Of a stretch of DNA of 64,000 nt, positions 1-11,654 are shown one piece after another. The translations under genes and the position numbers were made by a program. The DNA lies in the NCBI GenBank assembly GCA_029255685.2, contig CM055319.2, positions 7,860,747 to 7,924,746 of the forward strand, in the 5' to 3' direction. The notes beneath the pieces are model-generated. The model saw only the letters and a list, made by a program, of their open reading frames with translations, was not told where the DNA came from and did no database searches. This stretch comes from Silene conica. Lineage: Eukaryota; Streptophyta; Magnoliopsida; Caryophyllales; Caryophyllaceae. Numbering within the stretch: the stretch's first letter is position 1; each line of letters begins with the position of its first letter.

Positions 1-137
1 TTTTGAAATTTTATTATAATCAGATTGGAAACGGAAAATAATAACGATAAGTCTTTTGAGAGACCGTTATTCGCTAGGTTAATGTGAGACGACATAGTAT
101 AACAAAGAAAAATAAAATAACATATTATCTTTAACAT

Positions 138-327
138 GTGAGAGGTCTCTCGTTAACATCATCGAGAGCTGAGAGACCGTTTCTTTAAAGTTTTTGTGAA
201 ATAATTATCAAAATGGGTTAAGATAAAAAGTTGTGAGAGTTCTCTCGTTAACATCATCAAGAGTTGAGAGACCGTTTCTTTAAAGTTTTTGTGAAATAAT
301 TATCAAAATGGGTTAAGATAAAAAGTT
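138..327. repeat. 95-bp tandem duplication
   Basis: Two adjacent copies, 138-232 and 233-327, differ at only a few bases. Each contains a short self-complementary stretch (gagaggtctctc) followed by an identical stretch ending in aaaagtt. There is no coding content. Confidence 0.85.
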
Positions 328-337
328 ATTATCTATG

Positions 338-742
338 ACCATCCCCAAGCAAGGTCGCCAAGGAGGTCGCGACCTTGTTGGGTCACCGTAATTACGTAAT
401 TAAGACACTAATTTTGGTGACCTTGTATTAATTTTGGTGACCTTGAAATTTTCAGGGTCAATTTGTGACCCCGAAATGGGTTGGTGACCTTCTTGGTGAC
501 CTTTGACGTGTCATAATATTATTGGCTTATTATATTATTTGGTAGGGTAGAGAATGTAATTAATGATTGAAAATGTTGGAAAATAGAAAATGAGTGGAAA
601 ATAATTGGGTTGATGTCCCTAGGTCGTGACCTTCTGCTTGGGAGGGTGAAGGTGGGTTAAAAGTGGGTCACAATAATTAAGGTGAGACTAAGAGTAAAAA
701 TGTTGGTGACCCGATTAGCGCGACCTTCTGCTTGGGGATGGT
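338..742. mobile_element. MITE, copy 1 of a tandem pair
   Basis: The element begins accatccccaagcaaggtcg and ends with the inverted form cttctgcttggggatggt, giving terminal inverted repeats of about 20 bp. It is about 405 bp with no ORF. A second, inner copy of the right-hand terminus (cgtgaccttctgcttgggag, about 625-645) lies inside, as if an older end was retained. The target duplication is unclear, so the superfamily is not assigned. Confidence 0.75.
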
Positions 743-782
743 AATGGGTTCATGTAAAATAAGATTGATGTATGTTTCGCTT

Positions 783-1207
783 ACCATCCCCAAGCAAGGT
801 CGCCAACCGGGTCGTGACCTTGTTGGGTCGCCTTAATTACATAATTAACAAGACCTTAGACGATAATTAGCTCGACCTTGAATAAGTCGGGGTCAATTGG
901 TGACCCTGAACAAGAAGAGGTCACCATTTGGTGACCTTCCACATGGCAAGACACGATTGGCTTAGAAATATAACTTATTTTTAATATTAAGTAAATAATA
1001 ATAAATAAAAGAGTAAGAGAGAGGTTTTATGAGATAGAGAATGTAGAAAATGATTGTGAAGACTGAAAAGTGGAAAATTGATTGGGTTGGTGACCTAGGT
1101 CGTGACCTTCTGCTTGGGAGGGTATAAGTGGGTCAATATAAATAAAATGAGATTAAAGGTTAATATGTTGGTGACCTGATTAAGGCGACCTTCTGCTTGG
1201 GGATGGT
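783..1207. mobile_element. MITE, copy 2 of a tandem pair
   Basis: This has the same termini and internal layout as the element at 338-742, 40 bp further on and in the same orientation (about 425 bp). It includes the same inner pseudo-terminus near 1095-1123. Body sequence diverges from copy 1, with extra AT-rich sequence around 960-1010, so this is probably two insertions or an old tandem duplication. Confidence 0.75.
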
Positions 1208-2390
1208 CTAAACGGCGGAGCAATTTGGGTTAAGTGGTTAGTTGGGCGATTTTATAGGGGGTGATAACCATCATCCCAATTAATCAGGAAAACAAATGAT
1301 ACATATCTATTTATGTGCTAATATATCATCAACCTTTAGTGGCTTAGTGGTAGAAATAATCTTTCACCATCAAAATAGTCCAGGATCAAGCCCCGACAAC
1401 AACATTTTTTCCCTTCTATTTATTTTTTAACCTTTTTATTTAATCGAAAATTGATCCCCTACAACAACATTTTTTTCCTTCTATTTATTTTTTTACCTTT
1501 TTATTTTGAATGTTAAAAGTAATTGAAAATGTTACGAGAAAGGATCGAACTTACATCATCTTATTTGTAATTTAAATTAAGTTTACCACCATGACTATGT
1601 AAATATGATGATATTTTACAGAAGCATAATCATATTTAAAAATAAATACTTTATATTTTGACGACCCTTAATAAAATTATCTATTATCAAATTGTTTTAG
1701 TATTTATTAAACGTTTGTATATTAATATAAGATTTTTTGTTAATAGGACCTTATCGTTTAAATATCAGGTAGCCACATAGGAGCAAAAAAATGTTAGAGA
1801 CGAGATTAATCGAGTGATTATATTTTAGCGTCTTTTAAGTTATAAATTTTATTAATCACCCTCATTTCTTAAATCCTAGATTCGCCACTGGTCGTTAGGT
1901 ACTTCATCGAGACAACATCCTAATAACTTATAAATAAATCGAAAAACAATATTAAATCGAAAAAAATATTAAAAATATGAGTTAAGAGCAAATTAAAGTT
2001 GCACGATCGCTAAGTAACTTTGTTACGTGCCATTTTTTTTGGGTTTATTTTTTCCATGTTATGTTTTTGTATTTTTGGGTTAGGTCATTGAGTGGCTCGT
2101 CAACTTTGGTTTAAGTTGGTTAAATACTCAGTGATTTGTGGGTTTTTCTTATGTTATTTTTTTCTATTACTATAGGGTACTTTTTGCTGAATGGGATAGA
2201 TAACCAATCGACTTTAATACGAATCTAGTTTCACGGCTTGTGGACCTATTTTCAGTACTCACTCTAATCCAATCCAACGTTCCCTTGGACTCGAACATAA
2301 ATTTTAATGTAATAGTGTTTTTTGTGGGGGCGTTGAAAATAATTAGAGACCAATGTTAGAACATGTAAATGGGTTGAGCCATATCCAGAC
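1208..2390. other. AT-rich intergenic DNA, no gene seen
   Basis: There is no credible ORF on either strand. Around 1338-1400 a stretch reads like tRNA internal promoter boxes (agtggcttagtggtag, then aggatcaagcccc), as in tRNA-derived SINE relics, but it folds poorly and is weak evidence. Confidence 0.5.
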
Positions 2391-2864
2391 TAGGGATGGT
2401 AAGAGTGGTCGAAACCGATCCAACCCGAACAGGATCGAAGGAAAAAGTTCGCTCCAAATCGAACTTTTGAAAACCCATAATCGATCCACTATTTAAAAAC
2501 CCATATCCAAACCAACCTTTGAAAAACCCAAACTAAATCCAAACCTGATCCATTCACAAACCCGATCCATTCAAGTATTCTTGAAAATTATGGCTTTATT
2601 AAACTTGAAATTTCATTTTTGGCATATTAGATAATTTTTATATAGCCAAAACAAGTTTTGGTTTTGGGTTTTGGATTATATGGTGGATCGGGCATGCATG
2701 GATTTGGAGCGGACATGGATTTGAAAAAGGTATAATAGATCGGGTATGGATTTCAAAATTTTGGATATAGACCGGGTTTGGATATGAATCAGTGATCCAC
2801 TAAATAAGTGGATCGGGTTTGGATCTCGCAAATCCCGATCCAACTCAATCCATTGCCATCCCTA
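2391..2864. mobile_element. hAT-type MITE
   Basis: The element has termini tagggatggtaa and ttgccatcccta and is 474 bp. The flanking octamers atccagac and acccagac form an 8-bp target site duplication with one mismatch, which is diagnostic for hAT. The interior is rich in gatcc/ggatc repeats and non-coding. The ORF starting just outside it is not convincing. Confidence 0.8.
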
Positions 2865-2939
2865 ACCCAGACGTAGGAGAGGCAAATTATTCGACAAACA
2901 AGCGAGGATCAATCCTAAAACCGACAATAGAAGGGGTAA

Positions 2940-3300
2940 TCCCTTGATTATAAAGTTGTACAATCTCTCTTTCTCCAATAATGTGTTGGAACATTCACAT
3001 GTGAATTTTATTTTCCAATATGCCTCATCATATCCATGCAAGTTCTTTTCGAAACTCAGGGAAAACACTGTGGAAGCATCAGAGTGAGAATTATTATATC
3101 CTCAAACACCAGGGGGTAACATATAATACAAACGAGTTAGGTTACACCTAATTGGAAAAGAGACAACACTCGATAAACTATGAGTTCCATCCTCAAATCA
3201 ATTAGCAATATACTCCATAAGAAATAACCCCTTTAAATATAAAATGAAACAAACTCTCTTTATCCAATAATATGCAACACTCACATGTGAGTTTATCTAC
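2940..3300. repeat. Diverged direct repeat
   Basis: On the minus strand, about 2940-3050 and 3205-3300 resemble each other around the phrase cacatgtgagtgttgcatat and a following aaagag stretch. The two short ORFs here (68 and 80 codons) look alike only because of this DNA repeat. They lack any recognisable domain and I do not call them genes. Confidence 0.45.
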
Positions 3301-3444
3301 TAATTCAAACAGCCGCACATGTACATTTCCTTGAACACCCAAGGCAAAACCCTGAGAATTCACTAAAGTGCGAGGTATAATCCTCAAAAAAACTCTCCGC
3401 CGATGACATATATTAAATTCAAATGGGTATCTTTGAGGATACAC

Positions 3445-4991
3445 TGTTTATAGTATAAAATATATCATTTAGATAAACATAATACACAATTTTTTATTTA
3501 AGACGATACTATTCGTTTTAAATTTAAAACAGATTGAATATCTTAACACTTGTTATATACTTCATATATTTAACCAAGTATATTATTGTTTATTTCCTAT
3601 AAATTTTGTGGTTTTACAAGTAATATTTGCTTAACTTTAAGCTTAAAACAACTAAACATCATTTTAAGGGATAGTTGTTGAGATAATAGTTGTATAATGT
3701 ATATTCTGGCACCACGTCAGATAAGCTATGAGATTCAATGATTTTATGAGCAACTTGAAATCTTTAATTGCGAATTATGAACCACTAGAAATTTAGCATA
3801 TTTTGTAAGAAAACGAGCAGGAATCAAAATATGAGTATTCGCCAACAGAATGTAGCCCACAGTTTGTGGAAGATTTTTGCCATCACAAAACAAAAGAAAG
3901 TTAATTTCTCCAATCATCATCACTTTAACTTCAACCACAACTTTGTTTATAGTGGAATGCTTCTATACATTATTCAAAATTCCTAACTACTATGTGTAGA
4001 TGATAGTGATCGTCTTTCATTCTTATATTTTCGTACTGGAGCGAAACTAGGAATGAAATTCATTTAAGGTTAAGTTTATAGATTACTGAAATATATTGGT
4101 TAAAATTGTTTTACTCAAAACGTTCCTATTGAGATGGATGTTAACGATTTTAGCTTACATGATCAATATGAAAAAAAAAAAACTAAATAAACTAGTACAA
4201 ATTAATGATAAAGAGTTAAAGATTAGTTTAAAAAAGTCGTCTGAAATGAAAGTTCTTTGTATTTGTAGTATACAATTTTTTTAATCGATCAATTACTTTA
4301 TACTACGACGGTATAACACATGACTCAATAATTACTCAACTTAAGTACTTTATGTTTTGTCATATTAAAATATTTATAAAAAATTGTCCAATAAAATTAG
4401 ATTATGCTAAAATTAGGGAAGACTTTTATCATGTATATTAGGTTGCAAAATTAATTAGGAAACATTAAAATTGAAAAAACTGGTATAAATGGGAATCGAT
4501 CCCACAACATCCACCCACACTATACCATTATTTCAAGTTGGTCGTAAATCATTTGTCAGTTTTATAGCCTGGTCGGACACTGAGCACATCAATACATCAT
4601 AACACAAAATGAATTGTCCAAATTGCATCTAACCGCACCACGTAAGTTTTATGTTTAAATTATGAGAGTAAATAAATAAAAAACATACAGCAATTAGTTC
4701 TACTAAAAATAAGCAATCTCAATTAGCAAACCGAAAAATGATATGTATGGTCTCAACTCGCAATCAATAATTGACTTTCTTTTTGATAAGATTATAATCT
4801 CCTAATACTTTAAAAAAAACATTTCTAAAAGACAATAAACAAATCACTATAATAAAGAAAATATTAAAATAGGATGTTCACCTTGCACAAATAAATCCAA
4901 ATATTTCAATTTCCAAGTAGCTCAAGTCATTGTGACTTGTAAGTTTAATACTTTAATGTCATTATAATAATAATATATAATAATAATTGTA
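3445..4991. other. AT-rich intergenic DNA, no gene seen
   Basis: Short chance ORFs only, with biased AT-rich composition and no domain. Nothing I can support as a gene or RNA. Confidence 0.6.
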
Positions 4992-5251
4992 CTTCCTCCA
5001 TTCCAATCAATTCTATACATTTACTTTATTCACGTTTGTCAATACTCTTATTCTTTTGTTAATATCTTTAGTTACATATCGATAAAAATTATAATAATTT
5101 GATATTCACAATGTACTTGGTAAGACAATTTAAACAAGATCTCACATGACTATCTTTTATGTTATATATTAGAAGTTGTATCGAAAATTCACTCGACTTA
5201 TGAATAGTGCTCATAAAGTGAAATGTATAGAATTGATTGGAATGGAGGAAG
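4992..5251. mobile_element. Stowaway-type MITE
   Basis: The termini are long and near perfect: cttcctccattccaatcaat at the left and the inverted form attgattggaatggaggaag at the right. The element is 260 bp, flanked by TA on both sides, and has no coding capacity. These are standard Stowaway (Tc1/mariner-derived) hallmarks. Confidence 0.9.
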
Positions 5252-5454
5252 TAATAAATTAGGTTGATCAACATTATTGCTTATCCAAGTCATACCAACG
5301 AAATTAAAATGGGGGAATCTTCGTGTTTTCTTGGTTCTTTGGTGGAGTGTGTGTGTCAACATCGGTTAAGAAAACAACGTATTGGTTGGAATCTCAAATA
5401 ATGTTACTTATTCAATTTTCATTTTCTTTAATCCTTGAAACTTTTGAAGATATG

Positions 5455-5925
5455 ATCTATTGTTAAGTTTACGGAATGCAGATATCTTTGATGTTTGACA
5501 TTTTATATGAAATATTCAATTTTTTTATCCAAAAATTCTAAGGGACCATACATCGTGTTTATGAGTTAAAAAATGGCGATTTTTTTTATTCAAATCGATC
5601 TTCTTTTCGAGAATTACTGCTTGCAAACAGATTATTGAGTTTGTAACGCATGACCAAAAGATATGGTCACTCAATAATTATCCGCCTAAAAAAAATTAAC
5701 GTACACAAACTCCTATTTACATAATCCAAATATGTAAATGTTTTTTGTTCAAAACTTCAAATAGTAGTTTTCGGAAAAATTATCGATTTGAAAAAACGTA
5801 TCACTTTTTAAACTCATAAACACGAGTTATGACTTAAAATTTTCCGGATTAAAAATTTAGATATTTTGGGTAAAATGTCAAATCTCAGGGTACACTTTTT
5901 CCGTTAAATTCGTAAGAGATCATTA
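5455..5925. repeat. Long imperfect foldback (inverted repeat)
   Basis: The arm near 5460-5580 (including gtgtttatgagttaaaaa and gacattttatatgaaa) is matched in inverted form by about 5795-5925 (ttttaaactcataaacacg, tttgggtaaaatgtc). The loop is about 200 bp without an ORF. It is probably a degenerate long-TIR transposon derivative; no target duplication was identified. Confidence 0.6.
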
Positions 5926-7895
5926 TAATCATGTGAACTACCCTTTAGTCTATTTTTTTATACTTTTTTTTATGGCGATGAGGTTTGATCCTCCGGAATC
6001 CGAATATCTGGATATCCATATTTCGGAAATCGGATCTGATCCAGTTTACATCTTAATTCACTTTTTTGTTTGGTAAATCTTCATTTGATGAGTTATATAC
6101 TTATATATGGTTCCTTATCCCGTCTTTCTTTGTATTTGGTTTCTCTAACACCATCCAAATTGTTTTTCCCAATTGTTTTAACTTAACAAATTTCTCACTC
6201 CCTCGAAAATTATCATCGTAAAGATTTATCAAACTTGTTAACGCTGAGTTAGTTCTACACGAATATATCAAGAAACAAATTACAAACACGTAAAATCTAT
6301 GGGAACAATATACTTTTAAGATTACCAAAATTGGGTATTGTCAAGTGCTACTCAAGTCTAGAAGCTTTTCGACCAGTTTTCCTTTTTTTTTTCTTTAAAA
6401 AAAAAAAAATCGGATCGGATTCGGATATCCGGTTTTAAGAAAATCACAATCCACATCCGATCCATTTTATTCGAAAACCAGATCGGATATCCAATTTAAA
6501 CGGTGTCCATATATTCGGATTTTTATTTTTGGATTCGGAAAAAATCGTACCGGATTTTTTTTGCTCAGTCCTAATACTAACCTAGTAACCCTTATTGTAG
6601 AAGACCAAGGTACTGCCTAATGGACCGTTACTTTTAATTATTTAGATTTATTAGGTCTAATAATTTGAGATCGTTTTATACAGAATTGTCCCTTAATTAG
6701 GGGTGTTTTATGAATCGAGTGACAAGGGGCCGAGTCTAGAAGAAACTCATGAGCACGAAATTAGCAGTCCGTTACATAAATTATAACTCAAGGGTTCAAG
6801 GCCTTTTTGTTAAATAAGGTTTATTACAAATAAAAATCAAATTAATGGAAGTAGAACAAGTAATCTAGTGATTATGCATCTTACCAAGTAGTAAGAGATC
6901 TTAATGTGCATCTGTTAAACACAGTACAATATCAAACAGATGAACAAAATATATTGAACATAGTTTAAGACGAAACGATAGTCATATTCGTATCAGCAGT
7001 TATCTAGGTAACACCAAAACGGACACGGACACGGCATCCCATGAAATTTAGGATACGGGACACGACATTTAAATAAAATAAAAAATATATTTTATGGTTA
7101 TAAATAACGTATAATTTTGTTTTTATCATGTATTTAAAGCTAAATCTAAATAAGTAAATGTACAATTTGACATTTATTATAACTAATTCCCATTTTCCCA
7201 CCCAATCTCATCTTTTAATCGATCTTTTTTTAAATTTTATTTCTCACCCAAAATATAATATGTTTAGCCATGTGTCCAACGAGTGTCGGGTGTCTGAGAG
7301 TCGGACACAAAACGCTAATTTGGAAAAGTGTCCGTGCTATCTAGGCTGTTAGGACATTGCCAACAACTCCAATCTCGTCTTTTAGTCGTTCATCCTTGTT
7401 TCTTTCAATTGGGGCGGAAATGTAAGGTGGATTCAAGATTGTAATAAATTTCCCGATATTGCCAATCTCCTACAGAAAGGATTATCATGGCAGCCCCCAA
7501 TGAATGCCGCGTAACCATATGTTTCTATGGCTGCTCACAGAAGCATGAACAACGTTTTTACTGCTTAAAAATATAGCAGTTCCGTCCCGGTCAATATCCG
7601 TAATTACACTGTTTGTATTAGATAAGCTTCCCCTGAATGCGATCACATGGTAAGGGATTACATTTGTATGCGGAAGATGGATGTATCTACATCATCACCT
7701 ACCTGTCTCATAAGACGAAAATGCAAGAACTGCTACTGGGGATGCAGCAACAGAACTACTCCGTATTATTTATCAATTATATTGTTCATTGCTTACAACA
7801 CAGGTCGGATTTTGACCCTACTATAATGACTCATTTCAGGTACGAGTTTATTAGATTACAGGTCAGAAGTTACAGATTTGACCCTCAAAAAACCG
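5926..7895. other. Intergenic DNA with transposon debris
   Basis: There is no gene. About 6400-6572 ends in gctcagtccta and is full of ggatcggattcggatat-type repeats, resembling one end of a hAT-like MITE. About 6990-7348 has inverted termini containing cggacacggacacgg and gtgtccgtgctatctagg, suggesting another degenerate MITE. Boundaries are uncertain. Confidence 0.4.
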
Positions 7896-7995
7896 AATGA
7901 AACTCAGCTTCTTTATCCTGTAAGGATACTCAATGCGCCATTCTTGTAAAGAATGGCATCCACATATAAATTGTTGGAATGCCTCCTCACACATT
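7896..7995 (-). pseudogene. Relic of an F-box/LRR gene exon
   Basis: Translation of the minus strand gives a short peptide containing FICGCHSLQEW, followed by YPYRIKKLSF. It aligns with the LRR segment FICGCPSLEEL...PYSIKNLRF of the gene at 16197-17824. No F-box, start codon or FBD part remains, so this is an isolated exon fragment left next to the intact gene at 8270-9792. It shows that the cluster once had at least one more member or a partial duplication here. Confidence 0.65.
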
Positions 7996-8269
7996 CAGTG
8001 CATCTTTACAATTCTTGATGATCAGAAAAACTTAATTACGAGACTGTACGTGTTTTGATATATTCAGACCCTTCTGGCGGGTATGTCGCAAGTCGCAACC
8101 ACAATGCCTCAAAATTCAATCTTGACCTAGTATTAGTGACAAGGGTAACACTCGCTAATACTAGTATTTACTCATAGATTCGCAACAATTTTGACCAAAC
8201 AGTTACGCTACAGGTCAGAAGCGGAAATTACCTAATAGAGAGCGTGGAGGAGAAAAGCAAGCATACCAC

Positions 8270-9792
8270 TCAAGGAAAGAGTACTCTGGCACTTGGTGAA
8301 GACCTCTGGAATCCCGACACATGCATAACAAAATCAAGTTTGTCCAGCTTCTCCGTTACTGTTAATTGAGGCTTGTTCGGAACAAATACCAGTTTCTCCA
8401 AGACAGTCGCGCTTTTGAGGAACATTTCTACTAGATGAAGCTGATGTTTCCAAGGTTTTGCATAGCCATGAAAAGTGACAATCTTCAGTTTTGGCAAATC
8501 AACTAGATGAAGCTCATGTTTCCAAGCCTGACCAGTAAAAAAATTAGGGACATTGCTTACACTTGTATAACTCAGAGTTGCGTCTGTATATATATCGATT
8601 TCTTCCAAATGCCTTGAACTTCTCATCAACTGATAGACGCCAAAGAGGCAGCTTCGACAGAATATTGGCAATCGGAAAACAAAACGCTTCCATCTGATTT
8701 GTAAAACATGCCAATCATCTATTGAGTGGAGGAATGGCTGAAATTAGAGGACATTGATATTAGAGGAAGCTAACATCGGTAATAAACCAACGAAAAAAGC
8801 ATTACTGCATATATTGTTTTCAAGAAAGACCAAGAATTTACCTCTGATGCATTAAGTGATAGCTCGAAAGCTTCACAACGCGAGAACTTCTCCAAAAACA
8901 TGTTAAACAGTCTAAGTTCATTCTTATCAGCGACATCAACGTACAACCTTTTGAGGCAGACATCTCGAATAGATGAAACATCAACAACGTTTGGTATCCT
9001 ACCTATTTCCAAATCCAAAGTTTGAAGATTCGGGAAATCCAACGACCAAGGATAGTCAGATTTTCTCTGTTCTAGAAGAACCAGAGATAATTTACGAATG
9101 CTTGGAGCAGTAAACCTGAGCTTCTTCATTCCAGGTTCCACAATACGCAGTTCTTCTAAGGAAGGGCATCCACAAATATATTGTTCGAATGTATCCTCAA
9201 ACATATGTGCACGGTAAAGTGTAAGCTTCTTTAAAGATCCCAGGTTCACTTTAAATCTGGGATAGATAGTGCAGTCACAGAGTTCAAGTGTAACAAGTGA
9301 CTGACAAGTGAAAATTGGAGAGTCGGAATGCTCACGGAACTGACTGAACTCACTGAAGTAAAGATCAACATCGAAAAGATACATTTCCTTGGCTTGTTTA
9401 TCCAAAACAAACTTCAACCACATTGATAAATTATCACCAGTATCTATTTGTCCGCGCTCAAAATTAACACGGAATTTATCAATCAAGGGTCTTTTGTGAA
9501 GCATCAACACATTGCGAACAAAATTTTTGAACCGTCCAGCATCAAACCATTCATCACCCGGAACCATTGTATTGAAGAATTCCTCAACATCAAAATTTAG
9601 AGTATGAACCAAAGTCCAAAGGTTTCCAAACGGACGAATCAACATTGTTCTAACAGCATCGAGAGTCGGCATACATGAAAGAATGTGGACAAGTACTTCA
9701 TCCGGCATTTCACTCAACCTATCTCGGCTCAACCTACCTCGGCGGCTATCTGCATAGTACTCTGAAGGACACTTGCGCTTTCGCAGCTTCAT
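8270..9792 (-). CDS. F-box/LRR/FBD protein (cluster gene 1)
   Basis: A predicted 472-aa protein from two exons: 8842-9792 and 8270-8737. The 104-bp intron has a GT donor after the codon for ASE and an AG acceptor after ctaatttcag; both joins are phase 0. The F-box is at residues about 24-65 (DRLSEMPDEVLVHILSCMP), followed by degenerate leucine-rich repeats (CGCPSLEELRIVEPG) and a C-terminal FBD-type region (LKIVTFHGYAKPWKHQLHLV...ATVLEKLVF). Length and order match plant F-box/FBD/LRR proteins, which recruit substrates to SCF (SKP1-cullin-F-box) ubiquitin ligases; the substrate is unknown. The ATG at 9792 is the first before the F-box in frame. The usual KRW of the F-box is IRPFGNLW here, as in its neighbours. 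Confidence 0.88.
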
Positions 9793-10753
9793 AATTCATC
9801 CAAACCAACACTTTTTTTTAGGGATAACGGTGATTTTCAACTCTTCTTTGTAACTTACAGCGGCTTTAAACAAGACTTACGGTTTAATTAAAACTCAAAA
9901 ACTAAACAAAAACTATAGAAATTACAATTTGTTTACTACTACTATTAGAATTTGTGAAGGGAGAGTTCGTAAAGGGAACTGAATTGATAATGTTCGTAGT
10001 TCCTATCAATAAACAAATACTCCGTACAATAGTATTGTATTTATAGTACTACAAAGATTGAATCTATTCATAAGATCTCATAATATTGATAAGATAAAAT
10101 ATAGTAACTTTTTCCATATTAATGACATTATTCCGATTCGTTAAATATACTGTAATTTTCTCTAATATTTATTTTGGTTAAAATACTCGTCACACTTAGT
10201 ATAAAACGTAATAGAACGATCGAGAAAGAGTGATATATGATAAAAAAAAACTTGAAACGAAAACTAGAAGATAGAACAACAATCTCAGAGTAACCCGTTT
10301 TTACGATCCTACGATTGTATAACCCGATCCTACATTATTAATATTTATTTTTTCAATTACTAAAATTTTATATATAACTTTTAAGATAGAAATCTACTAT
10401 AATTGAGAATAATTAGTACACATGTTAAAATAAAAGTGTTTTGAGATTTTAGTACGAGATTTTCACATAATTTTAATAAAACAATTATGTATTTTAGTTA
10501 ATTTTGTAATATCTTACGATTCTACAATTTGATCCTACCGACTCGATCCTAAGAAGCTCATCGATTCAAGGTAGAATTTCGATCCTAACAACATTGGTCC
10601 GTGCGCTAAAAATAGACCTAACAAATTAGGAAAATAATTTTGCAGTTGAGAATTTTGTAGATTTGAGTTTTTCATCAAACCTTTGGGATTCAAACCAGAT
10701 GTGAACAAACCAAATTCAAACATCTACTACCATACAGGGCAATTAACACATTA
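9793..10753. other. Intergenic, gene-1 upstream and gene-2 downstream flank
   Basis: No gene seen. About 10560-10750 is homologous to the 3' flanks of the F-box genes at 20510-23009 and 48729-50097, marking a shared ancestral downstream region. Confidence 0.6.
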
Positions 10754-11096
10754 GAGCAAGTGCAATGGTTTAGCTAAGGGACTTGCTTGCAAATATGAAA
10801 AGTTATAAGCTAGTAGCCAAACCATTGTACCTCTACTTTTGGATTAGCTTAGATCAAGCTAGTAGCCCCATTAAGCTACTAGCTCAAATGGACCTTTCTA
10901 AAATTTCAACCTATCAAATTAAAGTTTTTATAAAAAATAATTATTTAAAAAAAAAAGTTGGAATTTTTTTTCATGTGGGAACATTTAAGCTAGCTTGAAA
11001 CCATTGTTTGCAATTGTTGCTTAAAATGATATAGCTTAAAATATATGATGTGGCCATTCAAGCTAATAGTGCATTAGCTCACCATTGCACTTGCTC
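10754..11096. mobile_element. Tourist-type (PIF/Harbinger) MITE
   Basis: The 343-bp element has TIRs gagcaagtgcaatggt and accattgcacttgctc and is flanked by TTA on both sides (10751-10753 and 11097-11099). Homologous flanks near 20075 and 45262 read straight through cacattatga, giving two natural empty sites. A 71-codon ORF inside is a chance reading. Confidence 0.93.
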
Positions 11097-11654
11097 TTAT
11101 GTTCCAACAAGTATTTAAACATGATTCAAATCTACATAACGAAACATACAGCAACATAACTGCTCAATTTTACAGCCTTAAGTTGCAGAATGTTAGTCAT
11201 TCCGCTATTGGCAAAGCCGGTTTCCAAAACACAGACCCGGCCTTAATTCCCACCACAAACGCTCTACTCTTCACCCTTCAAGTGCCCTGCAGTCAACTTC
11301 GTTGTTAATATTCTTTTCACAGAAGAGCAGTTCGTTCCGCAGATTTCCTTTAATGAACTGTCAAAAACAGTCTCTCTTGCTCTGTGGGTTGCATCCGTAA
11401 AGCTCAGTAATGAGGGGAAATCAGATAATATGCTTAGGCAACATCAGCTATATCAGGAATAACAAACCGTTCTTTGTGATTGGTAATTCTAACTCATGTC
11501 AGGTAATTAGGTTTAAGATAAAATAAACATATTCACCACAACTTCATTTGAACTTGTTCAAACGATTAAGCTACAAATCCCATAAGACAAATCACCCATA
11601 AACCCATAATTAAGCAACCTAGTCGAGTGTTACGCAGGAAAGCAAGCATATCAC

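Noticed and set aside
3744..3938. 64-codon minus-strand ORF
   Set aside because: No domain, no splice or promoter context, typical chance length for AT-rich DNA.
7637..7900. 87-codon plus-strand ORF beside the F-box relic
   Set aside because: No recognisable domain; its end overlaps the antisense of the F-box relic.
10783..10998. 71-codon ORF on plus
   Set aside because: Lies wholly inside the Tourist MITE.
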